Source: CAZVLE01 sp964627855 (lineage in GTDB: Bacteria > Bacillota > Dethiobacteria > DTU022). Taken from it: a stretch of 13,723 nt of DNA. Location of the stretch: the NCBI GenBank assembly GCA_964627855.1, contig CAZVLE010000030.1, positions 1 through 13,723 on the forward strand, in the 5' to 3' direction. Below the pieces are notes generated by a model. The model worked only from the letters and a program-made list of their open reading frames with translations, made no database searches and was not told where the DNA came from. Made by a program: the position numbers and the translations under genes. Of the stretch, positions 6,211-13,723 are shown piece after piece; positions within the stretch are counted from its first letter, which is position 1; each line of letters starts with the position of its first letter.

Positions 6211-9200
6211 TTAGTTTACCTGTGGCCGGGTTCGCTCAACAGCCTGATCTTCACGGCTCATCTTGCCAAGCGAGAGGCGGTATTCCATCGGAAAGACTTT
6301 GATAAAAAAGGGCAGGCAATCATCCCAGTTCTCAAGAATATAACCAGCCAGGCGGCTACCAGTATAGTGCCGATGTTTTTTCAGGAGTGCTTGCAGCTCC
6401 AGGATATCTTCCTCTTCAGTGATGGTTTCCAGGTCAATCATATCGAGGTTAGAATTAGAATCGAGTTTACCGGCCCGATCATAGATATAAGCTATCCCGC
6501 CGCTCATACCGGCCCCGAAGTTAACTCCCGTTTGGCCAAGAACAACCACGCGACCTCCGGTCATATATTCACAGCCATGATCACCAATTCCCTCGACTAC
6601 GGCAAAGGCGCCGCTGTTACGGATGGCGAACCTCTCCCCAACCATGCCGCAGGCATAGAACTCACCCGCAGTTGCTCCATATAAGCAGACATTACCGCCA
6701 ATAGTGTTCTGTGAGGGATCATAAGTACTTTCCCTGAAGGGTTTAAGGATAATGCGACCACCGGAAAGCCCTTTACCAATATAATCATTGGCTTCGCCTT
6801 CCAGTTTCAGAGTTAAACCATGGGCTGCGAAAGCCCCGAAACTTTGCCCGGCAGAGCCTTTAAAGTTGAGGGTGATTGTATTATCAGGAAGCCCTGCATT
6901 GCCATATTTAGAAGCCATGTGGTAAGAAATAAGCGTGCCTACCGTGCGATTACAGTTGTAAATGGGAGAATCGATCACGACAGGCTCACCGTTTTCAATG
7001 GCCTTTTTTAAAAGGGGTAACAGCCTGTAGTCAAGAGCTTCTTCAAGCTGAGGCGGCTGCGCTGTGCTGCAGCGATACTGACCCTCTTTAAGTGCAGGAC
7101 GATGGAGAATGCGGCTCAAATCAACCTGCCGCGCTTTCCAAAAAGCGATCGCTCGGTTTTGCTCCAGCAGATCAGAGCGACCGACCAGCTCATCAACACT
7201 GGCTATACCGAGACCGGCCATGATCAGGCGAAGTTCCTCGGCAACGAAGAGCATGAAGTTTCGCACATATTCCGGTTTACCGCTAAAAAACTTGCGAAGC
7301 TGATCATCCTGGGTTGCCACCCCAACAGGGCAGCAGTTGGAATGACAATCACGCATCATCACGCAACCGCACACAATCAGGGCAGCTGTGGCAAACCCAA
7401 ATTCTTCAGCCCCCAACATTGCCCCAATGGCCACATCCCGTCCCGTTTTTAAACCGCCGTCAACCTGCAATCTGACTCTGCTGCGAAGGCCATTAAGGAT
7501 CAGAGTATGCTGAGCTTCGGCAAGCCCCAGCTCCCATGGCACTCCCGTGTGCTTGATTGATGATAACGGCGCAGCTCCTGTTCCCCCGTCATAACCACTG
7601 ATCAGGATCATGTCGGCGCGAGCTTTAGCCACACCTGCAGCAACCGTGCCGACTCCAACCTCTGAAACAAGCTTAACAGAGATCCTGCAGTTCGGGTTGG
7701 CATTGCGTAAATCGTAGATTAATTGGGCCAAATCTTCTATCGAATAGATGTCGTGATGAGGTGGCGGTGAAATCAGGGTGACCCCCGGGGTTGAATGCCT
7801 GACCCTGGCGATCATTCTGTCAACTTTGTGCCCGGGAAGCTGTCCGCCTTCTCCCGGTTTGGCTCCCTGAGCAATTTTAATCTGAATCTCATCAGCATTG
7901 GCCAGGTATTCGGCCGTCACTCCAAAGCGCCCGCTTGCTACCTGCTTAACAGCACTGCAGAGATTCCTCCCGTCTTCACTCAGCCTGTATCGCTCAGGAT
8001 CCTCTCCTCCCTCGCCGGAATTGCTTTTCCCGCCCAGACTGTTCATCGCCTCGGCAAGGGTTTCATGGGTCTCTGGGCTAATCGAGCCAAAAGACATGGC
8101 TCCGGTAACAAAACGTTTGACTATTTCTGAAGCCGGTTCCACCTTGTTAAGCGCAATTGGCGCTGTCTTTCTATAGGCTAACAACCCCCTGAGGGTAGAC
8201 TGTTTCTCGCTCTGGTCATTAATCTGGGCTGCGTATTGTAAGTACTGTTCAAAGTTATTTGCTCTTACGGCATGCTGGAGCAGGCTGATCGATTGCGGCG
8301 TCCAAAGGTGCCTCTCACCGTCAACACGATAAACATACTGCCCTCCTGAGGGCAGCAGCCTGGCCCGATCGTCAGTCTCCTCGAAATTACGGTATTCTTC
8401 GTAGCGTAAGTTAACCTCCCTGGCTATTTCATTAAGCCCGAGGCCCTGGATCCTGGAAGCGGTACCCTCAAAATAGCGATTGATCAGTTCATCGTTCAAA
8501 CCGACCGCCTCAAAGACCTGCCCATTCCGGTAACTGCGAAGGGTTGAAATGCCGATCTTGGACATGACTTTCAAGATTCCCTTACAGAGGGCAAGCACAT
8601 AATTTTCCATGGCCTTCTGTGTTGAAAGTTTTTTGCCGAGCAGTGAGCTTTCTGCAAGGTGGGCAATCGATTCAAAGGCCAGGTAAGGGTTGATGGCGGA
8701 AGCACCGTAACCCAGCAACAGGGCCATGTGCATCACTTCTCGTGTTTCCGCGCTTTCGACCAGGATACCGATCCCTGTGCGCAGCCGTTTACCGGTCAAG
8801 TGCCTGTTTACCGCGGAAACAGCCAGTAGCGAAGGAATGGGCATCATGGCTTGATCAAGCTCACGGTCGGTCAGCACAATCAGTCCAAAACCGGCCCTGA
8901 CTGCTTCTTCCGCCGCGTTACAAAGCTGATCAAGTGCTTTTAAGAGATTTGTCCCGTCACCGGATGCAGAAAACTGCATTTTAAGGCGCATACTCCTGAA
9001 ACCCTTTTCTTCAAGGCTGCACAACCTTTCCAGATCCTCATTGGAAAGAATCGGGTGGCTCAGTTTGATCAGATGGGCATGCCGGGGAGATTCGCTCAGC
9101 AAGTTATCAGGGCAACCAATAAAGGTCATCAGTGACATAACCAGCTCTTCACGATGCGGATCAATCGCCGGGTTGGTAACCTGGGCAAAACACTGTTTGA

Positions 9201-10767
9201 AATACCAGAACAGCAGTTGCGGTTTTTCTGAAAGCACAGCAAGGGGCTGATCTGCCCCCATCGACCCGACCGGTTCAGCTTTTTCCAAAGCCATCGGTTT
9301 TAAAATCAGGTTTATGTCTTCACGGGTATAGCCGAAAAGTTTCTGCCTGGCCAGCAAATCAGCGCTGTTTACCTTAAGCGGTGCCATGGCGTTAAAGAAA
9401 CCGTGGATGGTGATCTGGTTTTCCGCCGTCCAACGCCGGTAGGGGCGTCGGCGCGCCAGGCGCATCTTTAGCTCAGTATTCTTAAAAAGACGCTGCTCTT
9501 TCAGGTCAACCAGCAGCATTTCGCCGGGGCGCAGGGCACCTTTTTCACAAACTTCTGCCGGAGGCAGATCCATTACACCCGCTTCGGAGGCAAAAACCAT
9601 AAAGCCATTCTTGGTTACCGTATAACGGGCGGGTCGCAGGCCGTTGCGGTCAAGAATAGCCCCGACGCGATGACCATCAGTGTAAACAACGACTGCCGGA
9701 CCATCCCAGGGTTCCATAATTCCGGCATGGTATTCAAAAAAGCCGCGCAGATCCGGACCAATGGGATATTTATCGCCCCAGGCCTGGGGTATCAGCATAG
9801 CCATGGAGTGTTCAATCGAGCGTCCCCCATTGTGAATCAGTTCAAGGGCATTATCAAGATTGGCAGAGTCACTGACCCCTTCTTCAAGAACCGGAATTAT
9901 TTTCTCCAGATCCGAACCGAAAAGCTCTGACTCCAGATCTCGTTCACGCGATGCCATCCAGTTGCGATTACCACGCAGGGTATTGATCTCCCCGTTATGG
10001 CAGAGATAACGAAAAGGCTGCGCGAGCGACCAGGAAGGAAAAGTATTGGTGCTGTAGCGCTGGTGAACAATAACAAATGCGCTCTCGACCAGTTCATCTC
10101 GCAAATCGGGATAAAAAGCTTCTACCTGCCGGGGCATCAAGAGACCTTTATAGACGATTGTCCGGCATGAAAGGCTGGTCACGTAAAACCCGGCAGCCGC
10201 TTCGCCTATAGTGGAACTGATTTCTTTTTCGGCATGCTTGCGGGCTACAAAGAGCTTGCGTTCCAACTCATTTTCCGCCAGACCTCTCCCATTAACAAGG
10301 CATTGGCGAATAAAAGGCATATTATATCTGGAGGCTTGCCCAAGACACTCTGAATTAACAGGAAGGTCCCGCCAACCGATTAAATCTAATGAAGCCTCAT
10401 GGAGAGACCTTTCAATCGCCTTACAGCAGCGATCTCGGCATTCCGGTTCAGCAGGCAAAAAAACCATTCCGGCACCATAAAAGCCTGGTTCAGGTAGTAC
10501 CCAGCCTTTTTCAGCAGCAAGTCTTTCAAAAAAACGATGGGGCAGCTGAAATTGCAGCCCGGCACCATCGCCTGTTTTATCATCTGCGCCGGTGGCACCC
10601 CGGTGAAGCAATTTTTTAAGGACTGAGACACCATCACTGATAATGCTGTGAGTTTTTTCCCCGTTAATGTTAATTAAAAACCCTAACCCACAGTTTTCGT
10701 GTTCGTGGTTAGGGCTGTACATTCCCAAGCTAGCCATCTTGGCTTTTTGATAAAACGGTTGCTCCAT
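6211..10767 (-). CDS. gltB: Glutamate synthase large subunit
   Basis: This is the 1518-residue alpha subunit of glutamate synthase, of full normal length. The N-terminal class II glutamine amidotransferase domain (about 26-430) should be processed to expose the nucleophile C26 in HENCGLGF, after a 25-residue propeptide; CHNGEINT (256-263) and NGLRPARY (375-382) are typical of the domain. A central domain (about 480-770) is followed by the FMN/synthase domain (about 830-1200), with GGKSNSGEGGEDPERY and GGTGAAPLSSIKH. The [3Fe-4S] cluster ligands are C1135, C1141 and C1146 in a C-x5-C-x4-C pattern. The C-terminal GXGXG helix domain (about 1255-1500) contains GGNVCLYGATAGEFY. GltD, encoded just downstream, supplies the electrons. 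GGGG (complement of 10778-10781), 10 nt before the ATG, is the probable ribosome binding site. No frameshift or missing key residue was noticed. Confidence 0.97.
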   Translation of the reverse strand: MEQPFYQKAKMASLGMYSPNHEHENCGLGFLININGEKTHSIISDGVSVLKKLLHRGATGADDKTGDGAGLQFQLPHRFFERLAAEKGWVLPEPGFYGAGMVFLPAEPECRDRCCKAIERSLHEASLDLIGWRDLPVNSECLGQASRYNMPFIRQCLVNGRGLAENELERKLFVARKHAEKEISSTIGEAAAGFYVTSLSCRTIVYKGLLMPRQVEAFYPDLRDELVESAFVIVHQRYSTNTFPSWSLAQPFRYLCHNGEINTLRGNRNWMASRERDLESELFGSDLEKIIPVLEEGVSDSANLDNALELIHNGGRSIEHSMAMLIPQAWGDKYPIGPDLRGFFEYHAGIMEPWDGPAVVVYTDGHRVGAILDRNGLRPARYTVTKNGFMVFASEAGVMDLPPAEVCEKGALRPGEMLLVDLKEQRLFKNTELKMRLARRRPYRRWTAENQITIHGFFNAMAPLKVNSADLLARQKLFGYTREDINLILKPMALEKAEPVGSMGADQPLAVLSEKPQLLFWYFKQCFAQVTNPAIDPHREELVMSLMTFIGCPDNLLSESPRHAHLIKLSHPILSNEDLERLCSLEEKGFRSMRLKMQFSASGDGTNLLKALDQLCNAAEEAVRAGFGLIVLTDRELDQAMMPIPSLLAVSAVNRHLTGKRLRTGIGILVESAETREVMHMALLLGYGASAINPYLAFESIAHLAESSLLGKKLSTQKAMENYVLALCKGILKVMSKIGISTLRSYRNGQVFEAVGLNDELINRYFEGTASRIQGLGLNEIAREVNLRYEEYRNFEETDDRARLLPSGGQYVYRVDGERHLWTPQSISLLQHAVRANNFEQYLQYAAQINDQSEKQSTLRGLLAYRKTAPIALNKVEPASEIVKRFVTGAMSFGSISPETHETLAEAMNSLGGKSNSGEGGEDPERYRLSEDGRNLCSAVKQVASGRFGVTAEYLANADEIQIKIAQGAKPGEGGQLPGHKVDRMIARVRHSTPGVTLISPPPHHDIYSIEDLAQLIYDLRNANPNCRISVKLVSEVGVGTVAAGVAKARADMILISGYDGGTGAAPLSSIKHTGVPWELGLAEAQHTLILNGLRSRVRLQVDGGLKTGRDVAIGAMLGAEEFGFATAALIVCGCVMMRDCHSNCCPVGVATQDDQLRKFFSGKPEYVRNFMLFVAEELRLIMAGLGIASVDELVGRSDLLEQNRAIAFWKARQVDLSRILHRPALKEGQYRCSTAQPPQLEEALDYRLLPLLKKAIENGEPVVIDSPIYNCNRTVGTLISYHMASKYGNAGLPDNTITLNFKGSAGQSFGAFAAHGLTLKLEGEANDYIGKGLSGGRIILKPFRESTYDPSQNTIGGNVCLYGATAGEFYACGMVGERFAIRNSGAFAVVEGIGDHGCEYMTGGRVVVLGQTGVNFGAGMSGGIAYIYDRAGKLDSNSNLDMIDLETITEEEDILELQALLKKHRHYTGSRLAGYILENWDDCLPFFIKVFPMEYRLSLGKMSREDQAVERTRPQVN

Positions 10768-10820
10768 TCAGCATCAACCCCGTTCCGAAGTGGGTTATTA
10801 AATCAAAAAGTTATTTGTCT

Positions 10821-10849
10821 ATAATAAACCTTTACCGGAAATTGAACAA
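10821..10849 (-). promoter_or_regulatory. Candidate gltBD promoter
   Basis: On the reverse strand TTGTTC (complement of 10844-10849) is separated by 17 bp from TATTAT (complement of 10821-10826). The -10 matches consensus in 5 of 6 bases, the -35 in only 3. The expected start is about 45-50 nt upstream of the gltB ATG. A short inverted repeat, ACCGG (10834-10838) and CCGGT (10853-10857), flanks the -35 box and could be an operator, but 5-bp arms are weak evidence. Confidence 0.4.
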
Positions 10850-10993
10850 GTGCCGGTTTGGCAACCAACGCTGTGGGCCATGAAAATTCCGCACAAACCT
10901 ATTCTTTATCCTGTAAAAATAAGATAGTATTATGATAAACAGCCAATACATTTACAATGACAGTATCCGGGCAAGCTTTTGCACCATTCCTTG

Positions 10994-11000
10994 AAAGGAG
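10994..11000 (+). promoter_or_regulatory. Ribosome binding site deciding the LUD gene start
   Basis: AAAGGAG ends 8 nt before the ATG at 11009. It fixes the start there rather than at an in-frame TTG at 10979, which lies upstream of the site and has none of its own. Confidence 0.8.
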
Positions 11001-11008
11001 AACAAATA

Positions 11009-11749
11009 ATGCTTAATTTACACAATTTTAAAATGCCAAAATTGAAAGAAGAGGAGCATGACAGGAGCAACATCAAAAAAGGCTATCTGAGAAAAAAGGG
11101 TGCTATTGCCGTAAAGAACTTGAAAAAGAATAATTTTGAAGCCCACTATTGCGATTCCGTTGTGGAAGCAAAAAAACTTGTTCTAAGCCTTATTCCCGAT
11201 GATAGCACCATCGGTTTTGGCGATTCACACACCATCTTTGCCCTCGAACTGGATGAAGAGTTGGAGAATAAAAACTGTGTAGCCATTCCCCACACTTGCG
11301 CTGTTAATAATTACGCCTTTGAAAATAAAAGTCCCTGGGTCAAAATTGTCGGCAATAAGCAGGAAGTACGCGATATCCTGATGCAATACCTGGTTGCCAA
11401 TATCTTCATGCTCGGCGCCAATGCGATCACCATGGACGGGCAGATCATAAATATCGACGGCACCGGAAACCGGGTGGCCGGCAGCATCTACGGTTCAGAC
11501 CGGATCATTGTTATAGCCGGGGCCAACAAGCTGGTCAAAAATCTGGAAGCAGGATTAGAAAGAATTCGCTTCGTGGCAGCAGAGATGAATAATATTAAAT
11601 ACGAACAAGATTTGCCCTGCAACCAGACAGGTTCATGCACTGACTGCCGGTCTAACTATCGAAACTGCAATATTACCTGCATAATGCATAAACGGCCTGA
11701 TGATTCTGATTTCCATGTTATCATCATTGGCGAAGAATTAGGTTTCTAA
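11009..11749 (+). CDS. LUD (LutC/YkgG-like) domain protein
   Basis: The product has 246 residues and belongs to the LUD family (formerly DUF162), of which LutC/LldG of lactate utilisation is a member. The fold's hallmark is present: GANAITMDGQIINIDG followed by TGNRVAGSIYG (136-162), then RIIVIAGANKLVKNLE. An early GFGDSHT (70-75) corresponds to the family's nucleotide-like loop, and the protein ends IIIGEELGF, a typical finish for the short Firmicutes members. Near the C-terminus a cysteine group, C204, C210, C213, C220 and C224, could bind a metal or iron-sulfur cluster; related proteins often carry a similar segment. No lutA or lutB partner is in the window, so a lactate role cannot be claimed. 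A MoaE-like gene follows 54 bp downstream, so co-transcription is likely. The catalytic function is unknown. Confidence 0.85.
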   Translation: MLNLHNFKMPKLKEEEHDRSNIKKGYLRKKGAIAVKNLKKNNFEAHYCDSVVEAKKLVLSLIPDDSTIGFGDSHTIFALELDEELENKNCVAIPHTCAVNNYAFENKSPWVKIVGNKQEVRDILMQYLVANIFMLGANAITMDGQIINIDGTGNRVAGSIYGSDRIIVIAGANKLVKNLEAGLERIRFVAAEMNNIKYEQDLPCNQTGSCTDCRSNYRNCNITCIMHKRPDDSDFHVIIIGEELGF

Positions 11750-11803
11750 GACACTGCATTAAGAGGATTTTAAGAGCAATCAACAGAAGGAGCCTTTAAA
11801 ACT

Positions 11804-12256
11804 ATGACCGCTAAAAACAACAAAAAAACTTCACCTTCAATTGATGCCTGGCTCAGGGAAGCCAAGGCAGATCCTGCTGCTGCCAAAGTAGGAATGTTTT
11901 TGGTCCATAACGGTATTGTTCGCCAAACACCTAAAACACAAGTTCGTGATGGGCTTAATGACGGCTCGCTGGTTAGGGGACTGGAATTTTCTTATGACGC
12001 GGCGAAGGTTGACGAAGTCATCGCCGAAACTCGCAGGATGGAAGGCATATTCTACCTTAAGGTGTGGCTTAATGAGGGAAAACTAGAAATTGGCGATGAC
12101 ATCATGTATGTCATCATTGGCGGCGATATCAGACCCCGCGTTATAGAAGCCCTGCAATTCCTGGTAGGAAAAATCAAGACCGACTGTGTGACCGAAATAG
12201 AAGATATAGCACCAAACCTTGCCGGCGATAGTATAGCAGAACAGCCTCGGGATTAA
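11804..12256 (+). CDS. MoaE-family (molybdopterin synthase large subunit-like) protein
   Basis: The product has 150 residues and resembles the Clostridia form of MoaE, the large subunit of molybdopterin synthase, which transfers sulfur from MoaD thiocarboxylate to precursor Z. The family pattern is seen in VGMFLVHNGIVRQTP (29-43), LEFSYDAAKVDEVIAE (60-75) and VWLNEGKLEIGDDIMYVIIGG (87-107), ending in the helix RVIEALQFLVGKIK (112-125). It is divergent. The usual 'HR' after the beta strand reads 'IRP', and the C-terminal WKKE-type motif, which holds a catalytic lysine in E. coli MoaE, is replaced by CVTEIED. Only the earlier lysine (K123 or K125) is retained. No moaD or other cofactor gene is nearby. 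AGAAGGAG (11785-11792) is the ribosome binding site, with an 11-nt spacer. It may be a MoaE with altered chemistry or a re-purposed paralogue. Confidence 0.75.
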   Translation: MTAKNNKKTSPSIDAWLREAKADPAAAKVGMFLVHNGIVRQTPKTQVRDGLNDGSLVRGLEFSYDAAKVDEVIAETRRMEGIFYLKVWLNEGKLEIGDDIMYVIIGGDIRPRVIEALQFLVGKIKTDCVTEIEDIAPNLAGDSIAEQPRD

Positions 12257-12329
12257 TTATTGCGGAAAAAAGAAAGGATGATTGCCCCTTCCAAGGCATC
12301 CGCGCTGCCCATAAATTCGTAGGAGCAGC

Positions 12330-12374
12330 TTAAGTGTATGAGAAGCCCGGGTACCTTGGCACAGGTACACTTAA
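12330..12374. repeat. 9-bp inverted repeat with structured loop
   Basis: TTAAGTGTA (12330-12338) and TACACTTAA (12366-12374) are exact reverse complements around a 27-nt GC-richer loop that itself contains the palindrome CCCGGG and two copies of GGTAC. There is no T-run after it. It may be a terminator-like structure for the MoaE-like transcript or a protein-binding site. Confidence 0.5.
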
Positions 12375-12432
12375 ACTATATCTAAACATTTACAAAATGC
12401 TTAGATCTTACGGTACAAAGAAATCTGAAAAA

Positions 12433-12461
12433 TTTTAATATGTAAGCTATGATGCTATAAT
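12433..12461 (+). promoter_or_regulatory. Predicted extended -10 promoter of the GYF_2 protein gene
   Basis: A perfect TATAAT (12456-12461) is preceded by TGC (12453-12455), forming an extended -10. The -35 position, 17 bp upstream, reads TTTTAA (12433-12438), a weak 3 of 6 match, which extended -10 promoters tolerate. The transcript would start near 12468 and have a leader of about 125 nt. Confidence 0.55.
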
Positions 12462-12574
12462 GAGAATATGGCATTCTGACCTGTTCCAACAAGTCAATCT
12501 TGAAATTGCTGTTTAAAGGCACAGTTATTTGATAGAATTTAGCTAGCCAGGTTAGCAGAATAGAAATGTACACC

Positions 12575-12581
12575 GGGGAGG
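12575..12581 (+). promoter_or_regulatory. Ribosome binding site deciding the GYF_2 protein start
   Basis: GGGGAGG lies 11 nt before the ATG at 12593. An in-frame ATG at 12566 lies upstream of this site and has no site of its own, so 12593 is preferred. Confidence 0.7.
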
Positions 12582-12592
12582 TAATAAAAGTA

Positions 12593-13723
12593 ATGGCAGA
12601 TTGGTATATTTATCTGGATAATAAGCGAATAGGACCACTAAACAGGGAAGAAATTTCACGAAATATCGAAACAGGAATGGTAAGACCTGATACCCTGGCC
12701 TGGACAGAAGGTATGACAGAATGGGCCCGCGTTGATCAAATTGCTGAATTTTTACCCCCAAACTTTGGACAGGGCTCACAGGTCCACATTGCTGAAGAGC
12801 ACCCGCCACCTCTTCCGCCGAGGGCTGTGAAAGCCGAGGGTATTCCCCACGAGGAACCTGAATCACCACCACTTTACCCGGGACCAATAGAACTTGATAC
12901 TTTTTCTCCAAACGAACCTGAACCACCACCCCTTTCTGACTTAGAGCCGGTAACATTTTCTTCTCCACATCAGGGGCCAAAAGACTTCTCTATAACAAAT
13001 GATCAACCTGGAAAACCTGCTGACCAAATTGCCGGGCCGGATAGAACTACTCCTGCCCCTGCCGTTCCATCAGCTCCTACCCCTCCGTTTCTGGACCAAG
13101 CAACTCCTGTTCCAGTCAAAAAGGGTAAGAAAAAACTTGTCATAGCACTGGCAGCCTTAGCTGTAATTATCATTGGTGGAGCCATATTTGCATATAGTTT
13201 TTTTACTGATCGATCCGAAAAGACACCCGCTGAAACAGAAACCACCGCCCTGACTGAGGAAGCTGAAGAAACCGCTGTTGAAATGCCACCTGAGACCCGG
13301 GGCAATACAACGGGCAATATTGTTAACGGTGGGTTCGTCGTAGAAAGCGACGGCTGGTTCTACCTTAGCATGCCTGATGACACAAGACTAATGAAGATAA
13401 AGGCTGATGGCAGTGAAAAAGAGATCCTGGTAGAAGAAGAAGCCATGTATATAAATATCATCGGAGACTGGCTTTATTATGTGTCTGACTCAGATATAGT
13501 CAAGATACGCACCGATGGCACTGAGCGCACCATTGTTGATGAAATCGCAGCACCTATGTTTTTAAATGTTGTTGACGATTGGATCTATTATTATGTGGTT
13601 CTCGATTTAGTGACCGGTTCCGGAATCTACAAAATCGGGCTTGATGGTGAAGAAAAAACTCTTCTAAGCGATGCAAGAGGCTATGACCTCAGCAAGGTTG
13701 GCAACTGGATCTACTTTTCCAAC
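12593..13723 (+). CDS. GYF_2-domain membrane protein with beta-propeller-like outer domain (partial)
   Basis: The visible part has 377 residues and runs off the right edge. Residues 4-52 form a GYF_2 (DUF4339) domain, with WYIYLDNKRIGPLNREEI at the start and a TLAWTEGMTEWARVDQI end; such domains often sit on the cytoplasmic face and bind proline-rich peptides. Residues 53-175 are a proline- and acid-rich linker containing a 20-residue imperfect repeat. KKGKKK (176-181) precedes a single transmembrane helix (182-204), so the basic side and the GYF_2 domain should be inside. From about 243 the outer part has repeated units of the form 'GDWLYY...IVKIRTDGTE' at about 250-277, 287-315, 326-359 and 369 onward, resembling DUF5050 or propeller blades. 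The gene has its own promoter and appears separate from the MoaE-like gene. No function is known; an envelope sensing or display role is a guess. Confidence 0.8.
   Translation, partial: MADWYIYLDNKRIGPLNREEISRNIETGMVRPDTLAWTEGMTEWARVDQIAEFLPPNFGQGSQVHIAEEHPPPLPPRAVKAEGIPHEEPESPPLYPGPIELDTFSPNEPEPPPLSDLEPVTFSSPHQGPKDFSITNDQPGKPADQIAGPDRTTPAPAVPSAPTPPFLDQATPVPVKKGKKKLVIALAALAVIIIGGAIFAYSFFTDRSEKTPAETETTALTEEAEETAVEMPPETRGNTTGNIVNGGFVVESDGWFYLSMPDDTRLMKIKADGSEKEILVEEEAMYINIIGDWLYYVSDSDIVKIRTDGTERTIVDEIAAPMFLNVVDDWIYYYVVLDLVTGSGIYKIGLDGEEKTLLSDARGYDLSKVGNWIYFSN
12854..12973 (+). repeat. Imperfect 60-bp tandem repeat in the proline-rich linker
   Basis: GAACCTGAA(T/C)CACCACC(A/C)CTTT occurs at 12854-12874 and again at 12914-12934, exactly 60 bp apart. 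Downstream parts of the units also correspond (a T-rich stretch ending in CTCCA). At protein level, EPESPPLYPGPIELDTFSPN is followed by EPEPPPLSDLEPVTFSSP. It is an in-frame duplication of about 20 residues that has since diverged. Confidence 0.65.

Larger units (their letters stand above)
12257..12592. other. Intergenic region before the GYF_2 protein gene
   Basis: This 336-base gap holds the inverted repeat at 12330-12374, the promoter at 12433-12461, a small imperfect hairpin at 12478-12495 in the predicted leader, and the ribosome binding site at 12575-12581. A 63-codon reverse-strand open frame in the middle has no ribosome binding site and looks accidental. No known riboswitch or RNA gene was recognised, and no T-tailed terminator was found for the MoaE-like gene. 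Confidence 0.5.

Noticed and set aside
10905..10936. Forward promoter for the LUD gene (TTTATC with TATGAT)
   Set aside because: The -10 is acceptable, but the only -35-like sequence is 20 bp away and matches 3 of 6 bases. A promoter must exist between 10800 and 10990, yet it could not be placed.
12382..12573. 63-codon reverse-strand open frame in the intergenic region
   Set aside because: It has no ribosome binding site and no recognisable motif, and it overlaps the predicted promoter of the downstream gene.
12552..13317. Two reverse-strand open frames (12552-12980 and 13003-13317)
   Set aside because: Both lie antisense to the GYF_2 protein gene, whose frame has recognisable domains, a promoter and a ribosome binding site. 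They are composition-driven shadows.

Overview
The window reads as chromosomal DNA from a strictly anaerobic, moderately AT-rich Gram-positive bacterium, most likely a member of the Clostridia or a related Firmicutes class. This is an inference. It rests on the strong AAGGAGG-type ribosome binding sites, the oxygen-labile glycyl radical enzyme with its ferredoxin-type activase, the short Firmicutes-style LUD protein, and the GYF_2/membrane/propeller protein. No tRNA, rRNA, CRISPR array, complete insertion sequence or phage gene was seen.

Layout. (1) Bases 1-95 (-) hold the start of a membrane protein that runs off the left edge. (2) Bases 96-502 are mostly non-coding. They contain a protein-like but start-less reading frame (197-376, +), a GC-rich hairpin, and a good promoter just before the next gene. 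(3) Bases 503-4464 (+) form a compact three-gene cluster: a small SCP2-like lipid-carrier-fold protein, a glycyl radical enzyme (GRE) of the dehydratase/lyase type, and its radical-SAM activase. A perfect 11-bp inverted repeat covers the junction of the first two genes. (4) After a convergent gap, bases 4754-10767 (-) encode the two subunits of NADPH-type glutamate synthase, in the order gltB then gltD. (5) A 241-bp divergent region separates gltB from a LUD-domain protein (11009-11749, +), followed by a divergent MoaE-family protein (11804-12256, +). (6) A 336-bp gap carries an inverted repeat and an extended -10 promoter. It precedes a GYF_2-domain, single-pass membrane protein with an outer beta-propeller-like domain (12593 onward, +), which is cut by the right edge.

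How the genes work together. GltB and GltD make glutamate from glutamine and 2-oxoglutarate, a housekeeping nitrogen-assimilation step. The GRE and its activase are an obligatory pair: the activase uses S-adenosylmethionine to place a radical on Gly816 of the GRE, which is passed to Cys465 to attack the substrate. The substrate is not known. Residues around the active site resemble those of B12-independent glycerol/diol dehydratase, but a four-cysteine insert and the neighbouring SCP2-fold protein set this locus apart and make it the most interesting part of the window. The LUD and MoaE-like proteins are probably co-transcribed, but no shared pathway can be read from the sequence.
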